Shown here piece after piece: positions 1-12,183 of a stretch of 64,000 nucleotides of DNA. The stretch comes from Mariannaea sp. PMI_226 (Eukaryota > Ascomycota > Sordariomycetes > Hypocreales > Nectriaceae). The stretch is from contig JANFOG010000010.1 in assembly GCA_024336345.1 (NCBI GenBank), positions 992,001 through 1,056,000 on the forward strand. Direction: 5' to 3'. The notes under the pieces are model-generated. The model had not been told where the DNA came from. It did not search any database and saw only the letters and a list, made by a program, of their open reading frames with translations. Every line of letters begins with the position of its first letter. Position 1 is the stretch's first letter. Position numbers and translations under genes: made by a program.

Positions 1-1637
1 CCCTCTCACCCTCTGTTGCCTCTTCACCCAGCTGAAGCTTCTCCAAACCCATGGCCCTGCGGCCTGTCGAGCCAGCCATGTTCAGGACCATCTCCTCGAC
101 CGCCCGGTCGACATGCATCGACTCGCCCACACCGCCAGGGAAGTCTGGCCCCGGAGTGCCGTCCCGAAAGGCCTGGCGCTGCCGGACGAGGTATGCGGCA
201 TTGATCTCCGTCGTGGGGCATACGGGGATGTACATAACGCTCGAGTCTGATTTGCCGATATGGACCTTGTCGACGGAGTGGATAGCTGCGATTTCAGTCA
301 GTGACAAGTATCAACATGATAATGATATTGGAGGGTATAGTGTTGGGATTGAGTATCGCTTTTGCCGTGAGTTGTGAAGCAGAAATGTAGGACTTACTGT
401 CGCAGTGCCACGCAACATAGTCGCCCGGCTTGATCTCTGGGACGTGCGTCATGGTACTGTCGAGCTCGAGATGCGGGTGCAATTCGTTTGTAAACTCCTG
501 ACCAGTGCCAGGAGTTGCACCCTGGAGCTCGCTCGTCATCTCGTTCACGCCCGTGAACCTCCAATTTGCCTCATCCAAGTATCCTGGTGTCTCGGGCCCA
601 TTGATGGCCTCGAAGAACGGCCGGAGCAGCAAGTACGAAGTTGATAACTTCACCAGCGGATTTACTAGCAACGTCCCTTCCCTGGGCTTGGTATGGCTCA
701 TACTCAACCAACCCTGCCACATACGGAACATTGTGCAAGGCCCCAATCCTTCGTAGCGGTTGTTCACGGCCACGACACGCCCACTCGCATCCCAAGGATC
801 GTAGGCCGTCCAGTTTCCTTCAAACACCTTGTCGTACACGGCGCCACGGCCGTAACCCTCCTTCTCCCAGCGCTCTACACTGCCGCCATCCATGTGCGGG
901 CCGAGAGCAAAGGCAGCGTCGCCAGGTCGACGAATGCGCAACCGGTCGACGTATGTCATTGGCTGCTGTAGGTTGATGTGTGAGGTAGGAGAAGACATAT
1001 GCCATATAGACGACATGAGATGGTGTTGGACACGCAAAAAGTTGGCGTGATTCCGAGCTTTCAGCTGGGCTTTTGACCAGTAAAGTTCATAGACCTGAGG
1101 GTCGTGCTGGGGGAATGCTATAATCCTTTATGAGCAAACATATGATGGAAATTTCAGATGAGTTTAATTGTTCTTACCTCTTGTTGACGGATTCTTCTTC
1201 ACATACTCCTCGATCTCCTCCTTGTAGGCCCTAGCCTCTGCCTCTGGAATGACACCCTTGACCACTACAGCTCCCCGTTTCTTGATCTCATCTTTCAATT
1301 GCTTGATATCGCTGTCAAGGTTGCTGAACTCGATCTGAGGAATAACAGATGGTCCCTTTTTTGCAATGATGTCGTTCTCTTTTCTCAACTCGCGGAGCAA
1401 CGTGACCCAACTTCGCTGGATCTCATCTTCACGTCCGCGAACCAAGTCGCACTTCAACTGGCGGAAGCTGTCCGGGAGCGGAGGTCTATCTCTTCCAGAC
1501 AGAGAGACAAAGGCGTCTGAGATGTCTCCCTCCTTTTTAGCCGATACTGTAGCAAGAGACCGGCGGCAGAGCAAAGTCCTTGACTTGCCAGCGGCTCTAG
1601 CGAGCGAAGTCTGCCGCAGCATCGGTAGCGAAGTCAT
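1..1637 (-). CDS. DUF1479 family protein, putative Fe(II)/2-oxoglutarate-type dioxygenase (3' end off window)
   Basis: Join (minus): 1637-1178, 1117-398, 285-1 and beyond. Introns are 1118-1177 (60 bp) and 286-397 (112 bp), both GTAAG...AG. The frame is still open at base 1, so the C-terminus is missing. The N-terminus (MTSLPMLRQTSLARAAGKS, rich in R/S/A/L and without acids) looks like a mitochondrial presequence. The core resembles the DUF1479 family, which belongs to the iron-dependent oxygenase superfamily. Visible candidate metal ligands are H228-x-D230 (GPHMDGGSVERW) and a distal histidine in WHCDTIHSVD (H396), which is created by joining exons 2 and 3. The substrate is unknown. The family call rests on remembered motifs; the splicing is well supported because both junctions restore conserved-looking sequence. 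Confidence 0.85.
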
Positions 1638-2626
1638 CTATACCTAGACAAGGAAGACCTTTGAAGCTACTTGATTTTTTTTTAGTTTCCCCCGCAGAAT
1701 ATAAGAATAAGAGTCAAGCCTGAAAGAGAGCTTTGCATGATGGACTTCCATTCCCGGATGTTGGAAGTATAAATCAATATTTATATTGTTTGAGCGGAGG
1801 TGGCGGGACTGCCGAAATAGGAAGGGCCGCAACTTTCTGGTATAAACCGGCAATTTGGGGCAAAAGGGGATCCGCAAAGCTGTCACGAGGGGGAATAGAG
1901 AGGAAAAGGTGGGTTAGGTTCAACTATTTCTGGGTGTCCTGGAAATTGAACTTTCTTTTTTGGTTTTGCCATAGTTGAGATGATTGGTGCCGGCTATAGT
2001 GAATCATGTTGGGTGGATGAGATGCAACGTCGTAGAAAGGGGGAGGGAGGGATGGAGGGAGGGGAAACTAAACTACATCATACAATGGTAAACTTGGAAT
2101 GCCACAATGGATAGAAAAAGACAACGGACTGAATTTGAGAAAAAGTTAAACCCCAGTCGGTTTTATTTTGTTTTTATTTTGCTTCATTGAGGACACTATC
2201 ATCTCAGTACTTCTAATTTGGAGTTCGTGAGAAAGAAAAAAGGAGGCGAATGGGAAAAGGATGAAACATTACCCAAGAAACAAAATAAAAAAATGTAAAA
2301 AAATAATAAAATAAAAAAGAGCCCGGCGATGTGTGTCCGCCCACCGTGATCAAACAACCACCCTCCTCCCAAACAAGGGACAAAGAGAAAAAAAAAGCAG
2401 AAAGGCAATCCATCCTCGCTTGAACCAGCCCTTTAACAATCATGCCCATATTATACAAGATGCGGCAAGGAATAATAACAAAACAACATAGCTCAACACC
2501 CCTAGCTCCCGGCTTTCGTTTTATGTGTGTGCGTCTTCTCTCTTTTTTTTTCTTCTTGGTTCATGCTCCCTTTTTCAAATCCCTATTCCAACTCCACGCT
2601 GTCCATGTCCATACGGGGGGAGGCTA
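1638..2626. other. Intergenic, 989 bp
   Basis: This stretch lies between the start of the DUF1479 gene and the stop of the ApsB-like gene. It should contain the promoter and 5' UTR of the former and the 3' UTR of the latter. I see A-rich runs at about 2280-2320 and purine-rich GGGAGGGA runs at about 2040-2065, and no convincing gene. Confidence 0.6.
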
Positions 2627-5600
2627 TCAATCAACTTCGCTGTTCTGCCGTCGGACCTTGTCTCTCAGGTCGCGGTTCTCCAGCTCTAGCCCCCCGAGTC
2701 TCTGCCTAGCTGCATGCCTGTCTTGGTTGCGGCCCTCTCGTTCCATTTTGAGCTTGTACTCCATGTCCCTTAGCCTGAACATCCATCGGTTGTCGCCGGA
2801 TCCCCCATCCTCAGCTAGCGCAGCCATATCTCGAAGACCAAGTCCGCCGGCTGATGATGAGGGGACGGGAATACCCGACGCCGTTCCCGTTCTCGTCATG
2901 GTTGAAGTCCTACTGCCCCTGCTATGACTAGAGCGGAGGTTGCGGTCTTTATTCTGGTCACCCGGGCCTCGAGGAATAGATGGGGATGGGGAACCGGAGT
3001 CTAGAGCATCAGGGGTGCCTGAGCCGGAGTATGCTGATCGGGCTCGGACATCATTCGCCGTGCGCAGTGTCGCGTTCTCGACCTTGAGCTGGCGAAAGGC
3101 CTCCTCTAGTCGCGTGTACTTCGAATCTGAAGACAGGGTCCCCGATGCCACTGAGTTTCGCACCATAGTCTCCAATCGATCAAGCTTCTTAGTGCGTACC
3201 TCAAGGTTGGTCTCGAGGGTCTGGTATTCGCGGGTCAAATCCCGCTCGACGCTCTTAATCCTCGTCTCGAAAGACAGGATCATGAGTTCGATGGCCTTCA
3301 CTGCGGCAAATAGGTTCTTGGAGAATCCAGGCAGCCGGTTGGCAATGACCTCCAGTGATGGCAGAACCTGGCGGTCGATAAGAGTGTTGCCACTCACCCA
3401 CTCACGTCCACACAGAGCACTGAGCTTTTGCCAGAGGATCAGCAACAACTCGTTGCGCTCATGCAGCTGCTCGCGAGCAGTTTGCTCCAGTATAGCAATC
3501 CTTCTCCGGTCCTGGTTTCTCGTAGATTCCAGCTCGGAAATCCGGATGTCTTGGCTGCTAGCCGTTCGAGTGAGGTGCTGGTGGGTCTTCTGCGAAGTTT
3601 CGTACTGCGCCTTGGTGTTGCGATGAGATACACGCTCCTTCTCAAGAAGCTCTGAAAGCTTGCGGCTCTCCAGAGCGTGCGACTCGAGTAGGGCGTCACG
3701 CTGCTTGATGATTCGGTCTTTCTCAACCAACGACGCCTTGCTAGCATCGAGGTCCCGAACGGTGTTTTCAAGCTCGCGCTGGAGTTTAGCGATAGACTGA
3801 AAAAGGGATGTTAGCATGGAAATCGAAATCAACAAACACTAACCAATGAAAACTTACCTTGAGCAGAGAGGAACGGGTGCCATTGAGATCACCCAAGGCC
3901 TCCCGCAAATTGTTCTCGAGCTCCATCAGCCTCTCCTTCCATTCAGTGGCTTCAACCTCCCGAGACGTCAGGTTCTTACGCAGACGTCGTGCCTCGTCCT
4001 TGGCTGCCGAGGCCTCCCGGTTGAGCTCGTTGACAAATTGCTGCACCTCTTCCTTCTCTCTATCCGCAACAATCTCTCGCTGCTGTCTCTCTTGCTGCAA
4101 GCGGTTCTCCAGTTCCTTCACACGCTCCTTCTCGTCCCGAATGCTCTGTTCAGCATTGGCCAGCGCTGCCTCCAAATCTCCGATGCGGATCTTGTCCCCC
4201 TCTTGCTCCTCGCGGAGGAACGCGATCTCTCCTTGGGAAGATTCCTGCTGGACAGACAGTCTCTGGTTTTTGTCGTTAGCCTCGAGAAGCTTCTGTTCCA
4301 ACTCCTCGAGCTCTTTGTTGGAGGAGTCAAGCTCCTGCTCTAGTTGCTGAATTCGGCGGAGATGATTCTCTTGGTCATCCTCGAGTCTGATCACACCTTC
4401 GCTCATCTTTCGCATCTCTTCCTGCAGGGCGTCGAAATTCTCGGAGCGGTCCTGAAGGTCTGCTTGGATTCGTTGCATCTCTTCGGTGCGCTGGTCTGCT
4501 TCAGCTTCGAGAGCATCGATCTCCTCCTGCGCCTCCTTTCGGAGAGCCTCAAACTCGTTCTCCATATCGCCTTGGTCGCGGAGCGCTTCGTCCCGTTCTG
4601 ATTGCAAGGCCACCAAGTCGTTCATCGCATTATCGAGGTCCTCCTGCAGAGACATCACATTCTCCTCAGCTTGTTTCTTGCCCTCAATAGCTGCCTCAAA
4701 GTCTTCCATGCATGTCTCGAGCTCCCGTTGCAATTCCTGGTTTTGCAACTTCACCTCGCTAATCTTATCTCGAAGATCAGCAAGCTTGTTTTCGAGCTCT
4801 TCACGCTCTGCATCATCCTCTGCCTGGGTCTGTCGAGTTTTGATGCTACCGCGAGATGCTGATCGTTCATGGCCACCCACTTGTGAGGCTGATCGATCAA
4901 GGAAGCTATCAATCGTTGACGGAGCAGGCCGGCCGCGTCGCTGTGCCATCTTCAAGTCCTCAATCTCCTGGTAGAGACGTTCCTTTTCGCGGTTTCTCGA
5001 GGTCAGCATGGACGTCTGCGCCCCCACCTCACGTCGAAGCTCCGCATTTTCGTGACGGAGTTGTTCGCTCTCTCGGCGCAGTTCGTCAACAAGAGTCGTC
5101 GTTGTCGTTACACTAAAGGCAGCGTTGGAACCCTCAGCATCTCCGGACAGCACGGAATGAGGTCTGCTCGGCGAGGGGTTGAGTTCTCGCTGTTTCTTGG
5201 TAATGTTATAAATATTCGTAGTGTGGTGCAAACCGGCTGGTGCGCCTGTCATTTCTTGTTTCATGCGGAAAATCTCGTCCCTGAGCCTCTTGTTCTCCTC
5301 ATCGGCTTGTTCTCTTCGAACCGTCTCCTGTTCCAAGAGATCTTTCCAAACATCGGTCTCCTCCTGTCGACCGAGACTGTCTGTAGTCCTCTCTCCCAGT
5401 GATCTGACGACGTCGGCAAGCTTTCGTTTCTCTGACTCCTTGTTAAGACTCTCCGATCTAAGTCTCTCGATCTCGGTGGCGTATTCTTCGACTCGTTCGC
5501 GCAAGTAGATGAGCTCCTCCTCTCGCTCTTGGGCGTCCTCGTCGTATAAACGAGCGGTCTGGTCGGTGGAAGACGCTCCGCTTCGTGCTGTGCTAGGCCG

Positions 5601-7280
5601 CTCATTCTCATCCTTAATTTGCTTCTCCAGTTCCTTGACTCTCTTGCGAAGCATCTTGTTATCGCGTTGTAGCACGGCAAGGCCAGTCTTGAGCTCTACA
5701 TTCTCCGAGATCATTTCTTTGATACCTTCCTCTGACAACTTGTCCAAACGATCACTCAGGAACATGACTTTAAGTTTCAAATCAAAGTTTTCCTTAGATA
5801 GTCTCTCAATAGTGCTGCTCTGCTCCTTCAACGTCAGGTTTCGGCCTGATCTCCCCGTCGTGCTAGATGCTACTGTCATGGAAGACGGCTTTCGAGGTGT
5901 TTCCAGACCGCCTTTGAACTTGTACTCCTTGGCGAGAGACTCGGGCACATGCACATTCCTAACATGACGGGCGATGACCGTATCGGTTGGCGCAGGGTGG
6001 AAGTTTTCCTTGGCAGCCTTTGGTGTTCGGAGTAGGTCTTCATGATTATGTGTTGGGCGTCGCGGACTCTCGACTTCCGGAAGAGGCTCCAGCTGGGGAA
6101 GAGAGGCATCAGTGAAATCTTCAATACCCAGATTAGAACCGATGCTTCCAAGGCTGACAGATCGAAGGATTGGGTTGCTGGCATTCCGGAGCATGCCTAG
6201 GGCAGGAACAGCACCACCAGACTGGAGGGCATAGTCGGTGCCCAAACCAACGGTAGCATCGCTGGCCTCTATTTCAGGGTTCGTGATGAAAGATGAGGTC
6301 GACGATCGATGGCTGCCCATGCGACTTCGGAGGTATTTGGGTCTTTGGCCGCGTAGAGAATTTCCAGGGGTGCTACCAACATCCATCCTCTCAGAAAGGG
6401 ATAGTGATCTCGACAGAGACATGTCTTGATCGGCGGAGCTAGATAGAAGAGATATATCGTGTTGGTCCTCAGCATCTACATCGTCATCGTCGTCGTAGGA
6501 GTGGGCCTCGGCCAGCCGGCTGGCCATACTCGCTGCCCGGGAGATAGTCCTGGCCGCAGCGGCGGTCGTGGGTGACGAGTCGAATTGTTCGAGAGTGGAC
6601 GTGTTGGCGTTCGCATGAGTCGTATGAGTGGCATCTTCATTGCCACGGAGGCCCAACGGATTGGGCCCAGGTGCCTTAGTCGGTGAATCGAAGACGTACG
6701 TGTCGTCGACCCCGCCGTCACCACCGTTTGTTGACCCTGTTGGGATAGGAGAGAGCGCGGGGAGAAAGCTGGATTCGACGTCGCGAAGGTGACGACGGAC
6801 CTCTTCTTCGGTCACAGAATCTTCGGAATGATGGGTCATATCAATGGCCGCGGTCTCAAGGAAGCTGCTTTCGCCTATTGGTGCATTCTGAAGGTAACGG
6901 TGTCTGTTAAGGAGTATTGATGTTGATGGTGCTAGCTTGGGCTTGGGCGCATGGATAGTCGCAGCATCGGGCGCGGCCACAGGCGCAGACGCAGGCCGTA
7001 TCGCAGGGGTATCAGTGTATGTTTGGGGATCTAATAGTCCAGCATCTCTCGTCATCGAATCGTCTACAGAAGTCGTCGGTATCGTAGTCGTTATCGTAGG
7101 AATGCGATTATGCATTTCGGGGGCAGAAATTGGCGATGTCTCAGCGGCAGCATCCTCATCGGAAGAGAAGCGCGGTACCGCTGTTGTCAGGTGCGGCACA
7201 ACCCTGGAGCTTGAGCTTCGCTCGAAGCTGTCACTGTAGTGGCCGTGGCCTTGGTCTTGATCATCGACAGCCATGACCAT
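2627..7280 (-). CDS. apsB: ApsB/Mto1-type microtubule-organising-centre protein (centrosomin N-motif plus Mto2-binding region)
   Basis: Join (minus): 7280-3858 and 3796-2627, with a 61-bp intron (GTAAGT...TTTCAG); 1530 residues. The first ~470 residues are low-complexity and rich in Ser/Thr/Asp. A Cnn_1N (gamma-tubulin complex recruiting) motif sits at about 475-550 (TIERLSKENFDLKLKVMFLS). A long heptad-rich coiled coil runs from about 500 to 1340. The last ~50 residues (RWMFRLRDMEYKLKMEREG) match the Mto1 C-terminal Mto2-binding/MASH-type region. This order is that of Aspergillus ApsB and fission-yeast Mto1, which nucleate cytoplasmic microtubules at spindle pole bodies and septa and affect nuclear positioning. 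A second in-frame ATG lies two codons downstream of the start. Long antisense open frames over the coiled coil are codon-bias shadows. Function is by family similarity only. Confidence 0.9.
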
Positions 7281-9730
7281 GATGCATCATGCAGAGATGC
7301 CAGGCAGCTTGAAGTTGTATGGTGTCGACGTCGACGTCCGGATGGGTAGATAGGGAAAGAGAAGGGGCAGAAAAAAATACCCACCACCCTTCAAATGATG
7401 GCTACTGCTTGCTCTCTTTCTGGCTTTGCCGAGATGGACGGTTTTTGTTGCTTGACCTGTTCCTGCTGGCGGGCACTACCTACTACCGCTCCGTAGCGTA
7501 GGTAGGTATGGTATTCCAGGTGAACTAGGACTAGGTAGCACTAAAGCAGAGGCTCCTCTAACGGATTCTGGGGTGCCCTGGTGGTCATACCCCTGATGGG
7601 CGCTGTCTGATGTGCACAGAAATGGGAGAAATGGGAAGAAATGCGCTTTGAACCCCTGTGCGTCTTGAATAGCCTTGTGACTTAGCGGCAAGCCAGAGAG
7701 TGCGCGAGGGGAAAGCCGCGGAGCCTGGCTCCATTTTCGATGGCGCCCGTCCGTCCGTTGCCCCGGACACCACCAGACGGGGGATCAGGATGCGCCCGAA
7801 CGTGCCCTGTAAATGGCACTATGCACAGATTACTTACTGTACCTGCTCACCACCACCATCAAACAGCCAAATACGTGCGTACCTTACTTAGCGTTGGGTT
7901 TTCTTTGGTTTGCCATTTTGACAACCCTCGAAGCGCATCAGAAAGAAAAAAAAAAGGAACATCATGTCTCAACTTTGCAATGTGTCAACTAAACATCAAC
8001 AATCAACAAAGCTTCTAGCTGCTCTACCCAAATTGATACGACTTAGTTAGAGGCTCCAGTTTCAGGTGACTGCAACCTCCAGTGATGCAGTTATTGCCTA
8101 CTACTCAGCTCAAGAGTGTCGACTGAGTATAACTGCATCAAGAGTAGTTACTTCGTGTATCCATCAAGAAGCTATTTAGCCTGCTGCCATTTGATCCACT
8201 ATTGAGTCCAGAGTCTAGATAGAGCTTCACAAAATTCATATTTCCATAGTATAACTTGTCCATGCGCCGTAAAGCATGGTTGGCTTCTTGTCTATTAATT
8301 AGTGTACTCCTATATTGGGAAGCAAGCGGCTCGCCTTTCGATGCGCAGATATGTATTTAAGTCAACGGTTGTTGGTACTACCAAGACTACACTACACTAT
8401 CCACGTCAGCTTCTGAGGTCTCATAATCTTCCATTTATGTTCTCAGTCCGCCACTAGACTGATCCTTTTAGGTAAATCTCTCAATCTGATATGATGAAAG
8501 CAAATGCGCCTTATGTTATGGACTAGTGACGAATTTTGTGAGGTCATTCGACAAACGAGCAAGTCTTGTGTTGTTGACTTCTCGAGCCTTTTTCCAGCTC
8601 TTTTTTGTATCTGCCAATTACTACATGCACGATCAGGCCAATAAAGCAGATGCGTACCCTAGCACCGCAAGACCAAGAAAATTTGGCCTTTTTTTTTTTT
8701 TTCTTACTTACTCGACTTGGGCATATCCCATTGGTTAATTTACTTAAGGTAGGGAGACGATTCGATTCAGTGATGGGGTTCTCCTGCATGCACGCATCCT
8801 GATCGGAACAGCTGGCGAGGATGGACCGAGTTCGCGGGGGGAAGGGAGGAAACAGTTTCAAGCTCGCCAAGAATAAGACACCACAAGAAATAGGGACCAG
8901 ACACTTTGTGCAGTAAGCATGCGGACGGAAATATATGAAAAATTTTCTCAATAAGCAAAAAGTAAAACCCGATGATGCGTTGTGAAGGGAGAAAAAAATA
9001 TCTGTCTCTAATTATAGATGGGTATAGCTTTGCGCACGTTGGGTTAGACGGCTGATATCACCTTTTCTTGCCTTTTTTTTTCTTTTTTTTTCGTCTCAGT
9101 TTCCTGTTCCCCCTCTTTCTAGGACTGCAGCTTGTTCCCATAGTATCTTGATACTGTAGCAGCATAAAATCCATACATATGAAGTCACATCGCCTACGCT
9201 ATGAAAAAATTCTTTAGCCAAACATGCACATACAATTCCGTATTATCCCGAGGCGATTCTCACTCATCTCTCTCTGAGCCATATCCATGTCTTCCCACGC
9301 TGTAGGAGCAGCCTGTACGACATCGCTTCCCGATAGCTGACGATCGCAGGGCTACGTCTCAAGTGAGTTCCAGGATAAGCACTATGACTTCATTGTACAT
9401 ATCCTTCGTTCGGTGTACTAAAATTCCTCCCTCCAATCTGGTTTCTATTTTTTTTGACGTTGCAGTATACACTATATTGTCTACGATACTCCCATTATAT
9501 CTGTCGGCTTCAGTGGTGCCGATATTTCAGAGGCCATGACATCACACTTATATCAGAAAGAGCTAAAGTTCAGTCGCACGATCCTAGTGTGAATTAGACC
9601 GAAAAGTATATTTCATTATGTTACAATACGCGCAGACATATTATTAGTGTCGTCATCGAGGGTACGTGGACTCGATTGTACGCATCCGTTTCCAATATCG
9701 CATTCCCATATTCACATTATTTGCTGCTCA
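7281..9730. other. Intergenic, 2.45 kb
   Basis: This is the presumed promoter/5' UTR of the ApsB-like gene, with a CTACCTACTACC/GTAGGTAGGTA cluster near 7477-7510. The rest, about 7.8-9.7 kb, is AT-rich with T-tracts (8690-8701, 9067-9090). I see no ORF with coding character and no tRNA. The last few hundred bases should be the 3' UTR of the small gene at 9731. Confidence 0.55.
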
Positions 9731-10090
9731 TTAATTGGAATACTTGGGATCGACCTTGGAACTAAACACACGAGTCTCGTCAGCTCCTTGTTGATTCATA
9801 ACATTGTGAATGCAGAACCTACCCTGTGGCCTTCTCGTACGCACTTCGGCCGGCATCTGTAATCTTCTCTTGGGCGTTGCGGTCAATGTTGTGGCCGGAC
9901 TTCTTGGCGGCCATACCAAAGGCTACGTGATGCGTTAGAGACCAAAGGCTGACGATGATGTGTGCAGGGTAGAGGACACTGATGAGAACTCACCCTTGTC
10001 AACGTAGTCATCCTTTTGCTCAGCTGGGTTCTCGACAGGCTTCTGCTGGTTGCCCTTGAGTCCATCGGCGGCCTTCTTGACGAAATCCAT
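9731..10090 (-). CDS. Conserved small fungal protein, 75 residues, three exons
   Basis: Join (minus): 10090-9994, 9922-9823, 9761-9731. Introns are 71 and 61 bp (donors GTGAGT and GTAGGT, acceptors GTAG and TTTAG). Exons of 97, 100 and 31 nt sum to 228 nt. The protein starts MDFVKKAADGLKG, continues QKDDYVDKAFGMAAKKSG, then EKITDAGRSAYEKATG, and ends SKVDPKYSN. It is hydrophilic, has no signal peptide or membrane span, and has an amphipathic N-terminal helix. I recognise this style of short, highly expressed, often stress-induced ascomycete protein but know no assigned biochemical role. No exon is long enough to stand out alone, so the gene is easily missed. A clear TATA box and three CCCCT/AGGGG elements lie upstream, consistent with an inducible gene. 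Confidence 0.85.
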
Positions 10091-10195
10091 GATGATATTT
10101 TTGAGGTTGTATTTATGAAACAGGTGTTCTGAGAGGAAGTTGGATGTGATGAAATTGAGATGAAATAACGAAATAGCAAAGACAGGCTTACAAGG

Positions 10196-10206
10196 CCCCT
10201 TTTATA
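10196..10206 (-). promoter_or_regulatory. TATA box with adjoining STRE (AGGGG)
   Basis: The minus strand reads TATAAAAGGGG: TATAAAA is 10206-10200 and AGGGG is 10200-10196, about 110 bp upstream of the ATG at 10090. AGGGG is the stress-response element bound by Msn2/4-type zinc-finger factors. It overlaps the TATA box, which makes it weak evidence alone; the two further copies upstream raise the odds. Confidence 0.65.
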
Positions 10207-10299
10207 ACTGCCATACTTAATTGATCCGCACTTTCTATCAAGATGACAGGCATGTGGACACTTGAGGCTCACTCGGCTCATTATCCAAACTCACCATGA

Positions 10300-10345
10300 C
10301 CCCTCATTGACGCACCCAGAACTTGCTGAGCAGGTTCAAGAGGGG
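10300..10345. promoter_or_regulatory. Two further STRE cores (CCCCT 10300-10304; AGGGG 10341-10345)
   Basis: Both are five-base matches to the stress-response element, 210-255 bp upstream of the start of the 75-residue protein, in opposite orientations. Five-base motifs occur often by chance; clustering with the TATA/STRE at 10196-10206 is the only support. Confidence 0.4.
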
Positions 10346-11457
10346 GAAGTCTTTGCCGCTACGTCATTCTTAGCACTGTCTCGGACTCCAATCTTGGTTC
10401 ATCGTGGGCCGGATGCGGCCAATGCCGATCGTTCCTTGTCGTGGGGCCGGACCGCCAGAGCTAGCTGAAAGGAACGTACTCCGACCTGTTTTATACATGG
10501 AAAACCAGGTAGATTCCAGGCGGCTGCAACGCTGAAAGAACGCGGTCAAGACTTCATTCGAATGACGTATACAATTTACTAGCTGTAACGTATATTGACA
10601 AAGGAAAAGGGAAGCGGTGGGCAAGCGACTGGTTTCAGCTGGAGAAGACTCTTTGGCAATGCCTCATCCTCGTAGAGTGCGAGACTGAATATGAAAACAT
10701 CAGCAAATTTGATCTTATCCAAAGAAGGCTGGATTCTAACTAATGGTGCATGCTAAATATGGCGTACCTGGGAAGAGGCTTTAAATTCAGAAATAAAGAG
10801 TTTGCAAGGCCATTGATCGTCACAATAGCTTGGACTGAATGGTAACAGTAGACTGCACCAGTTCAAAAGACTATTGGCGTTTCAGACGTGAAATACCCAG
10901 CGGGATCATAGATGGGATAAATAAACTCGAGATCAAGATCTCATCTTGATTATAGCTTGTACCCTTTGGTGATAAAGGCGCCGCAGATCATTCTCCATTT
11001 CGCCATGATCGATCCAAACTCTATGAGTATCTTCATTCTAGCTTTCTGTGTTTTGCTCCATTAGGTCAAGATTCTCAACCATTCCGTATCCATTACACCA
11101 AAAGATGCACCCTGTTCTCTGATAAAAAAAAAAATACATAGAATACATAACTTGAAACAAAAACTCCATGCTAATGCTGATGCAAATACTGTCTGCCGTT
11201 TATACACCTCATCCCAACTCGTTCGAAGTTTCCGTTCGCTAGCGAGGCTAATCTGCCTCCGCGCTGCATGGATCGTGCATCGTACATCGTACATCGTAAT
11301 TCAGATGTTATCATTGTCTCTCATTCTTCGTCTTGTCCGGGCTCTAGCACGGACGTGTCAAATCGTCAATGGACTGATCAACGTCAGATCAACATTTGAG
11401 TGCCTCTCTTGCAGATGTGCACAAAAATATTTTGTAAATCGTTCGTACTGACTCGTG
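10346..11457. other. Intergenic, 1.1 kb
   Basis: Upstream of the small gene and downstream of the stop of the four-span membrane protein. It contains a short tandem repeat (annotated separately at 11272) and an A-run at about 11125-11135. I see no gene in it. Confidence 0.55.
11272..11299. repeat. 7-bp tandem repeat, four copies (ATCGTGC/ATCGTAC/ATCGTAC/ATCGTAA)
   Basis: Four head-to-tail heptamers with the core ATCGTRM lie in the 3' flank of the membrane-protein gene. It is a simple microsatellite-scale repeat with no function visible. Confidence 0.8.
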
Positions 11458-12183
11458 TCATGAGTTGGCAAAGACCTGGTACGACAAGATCATGACCCAG
11501 ATCAGGAAGACGACGCCGATCAAGGACATGGAGAAAGCAAGCTGCCAAGATTGACCTATTTGGGGAAATCGTTAGCACTCCAAAAATTACTGTGCGTCGG
11601 TGAGTACGCTGCAGGGAAAACGTACAGATATTTCGTTGTTGTAACCAAGCCATCGTCGCCTCAGTTTGACCAGTGGGATTTCTGTTGAACACCTGAATAC
11701 TGCACACGCTCTGAATCGAATCATCAGGACCGAAGAGTTGGATGGCAATCACGACCAGGCCGACAAGCCACAGGACGAACAGCATAAAAGCACCAATCAT
11801 GACAATCGCTGGGAGGAGTCGTCGCTGGGCGATGAGCCAATATATAATCCCGATGAAGATGACGCCGAGGCAGGCAACGATGATGAGATAAGGGAAGTAC
11901 CTGCAACCAAGAAAAAAAAAACGTTAGTAGTCGGTTCGACAAAGTCTGAGAAAAAACCCATGCAAAGCTAGACCTACCAAGGGATAGGGAGGAGAAGTTG
12001 GTTTTGAATCTCGACAAAGGTCGCAAACACACCGATCAATGTGCAAGATGCAAGCAGCATCACAAAGATCCAAAAATTGAGCAAGAGAGGAGGCCAGTTG
12101 TAAGTGCGGACATGGCTTGTAAGTTGACGGTTGTATGTCATTGATGACCGGGTGTACCCAGTCACTGTTGATTTAGCGACCAT
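11458..12183 (-). CDS. Four-span integral membrane protein (MARVEL-like topology), 192 residues
   Basis: Join (minus): 12183-11978, 11900-11626, 11555-11458. Introns are 77 and 70 bp (GTAGGT...TTGCAG; GTACGT...AATAG). Exons of 206, 275 and 98 nt give 193 codons. Four hydrophobic helices lie at about residues 31-53 (LLLNFWIFVMLLASC), 69-90, 97-119 and 163-186. There are short polar termini and a cysteine-containing loop between helices 3 and 4 (VCSIQVF, RNIC). There is no signal peptide. Four spans with a short cytosolic N-terminus and a loop cysteine pair recall MARVEL/tetraspan proteins, but no signature residue secures that. Role and location (probably plasma membrane or vesicles) are inference. 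Confidence 0.8.

Noticed and set aside
2940..3626. 228-codon plus-strand frame opposite the ApsB-like coiled coil
   Set aside because: Composition is Arg/Ser-rich shadow of heptad-repeat codons; no start context or splice support.
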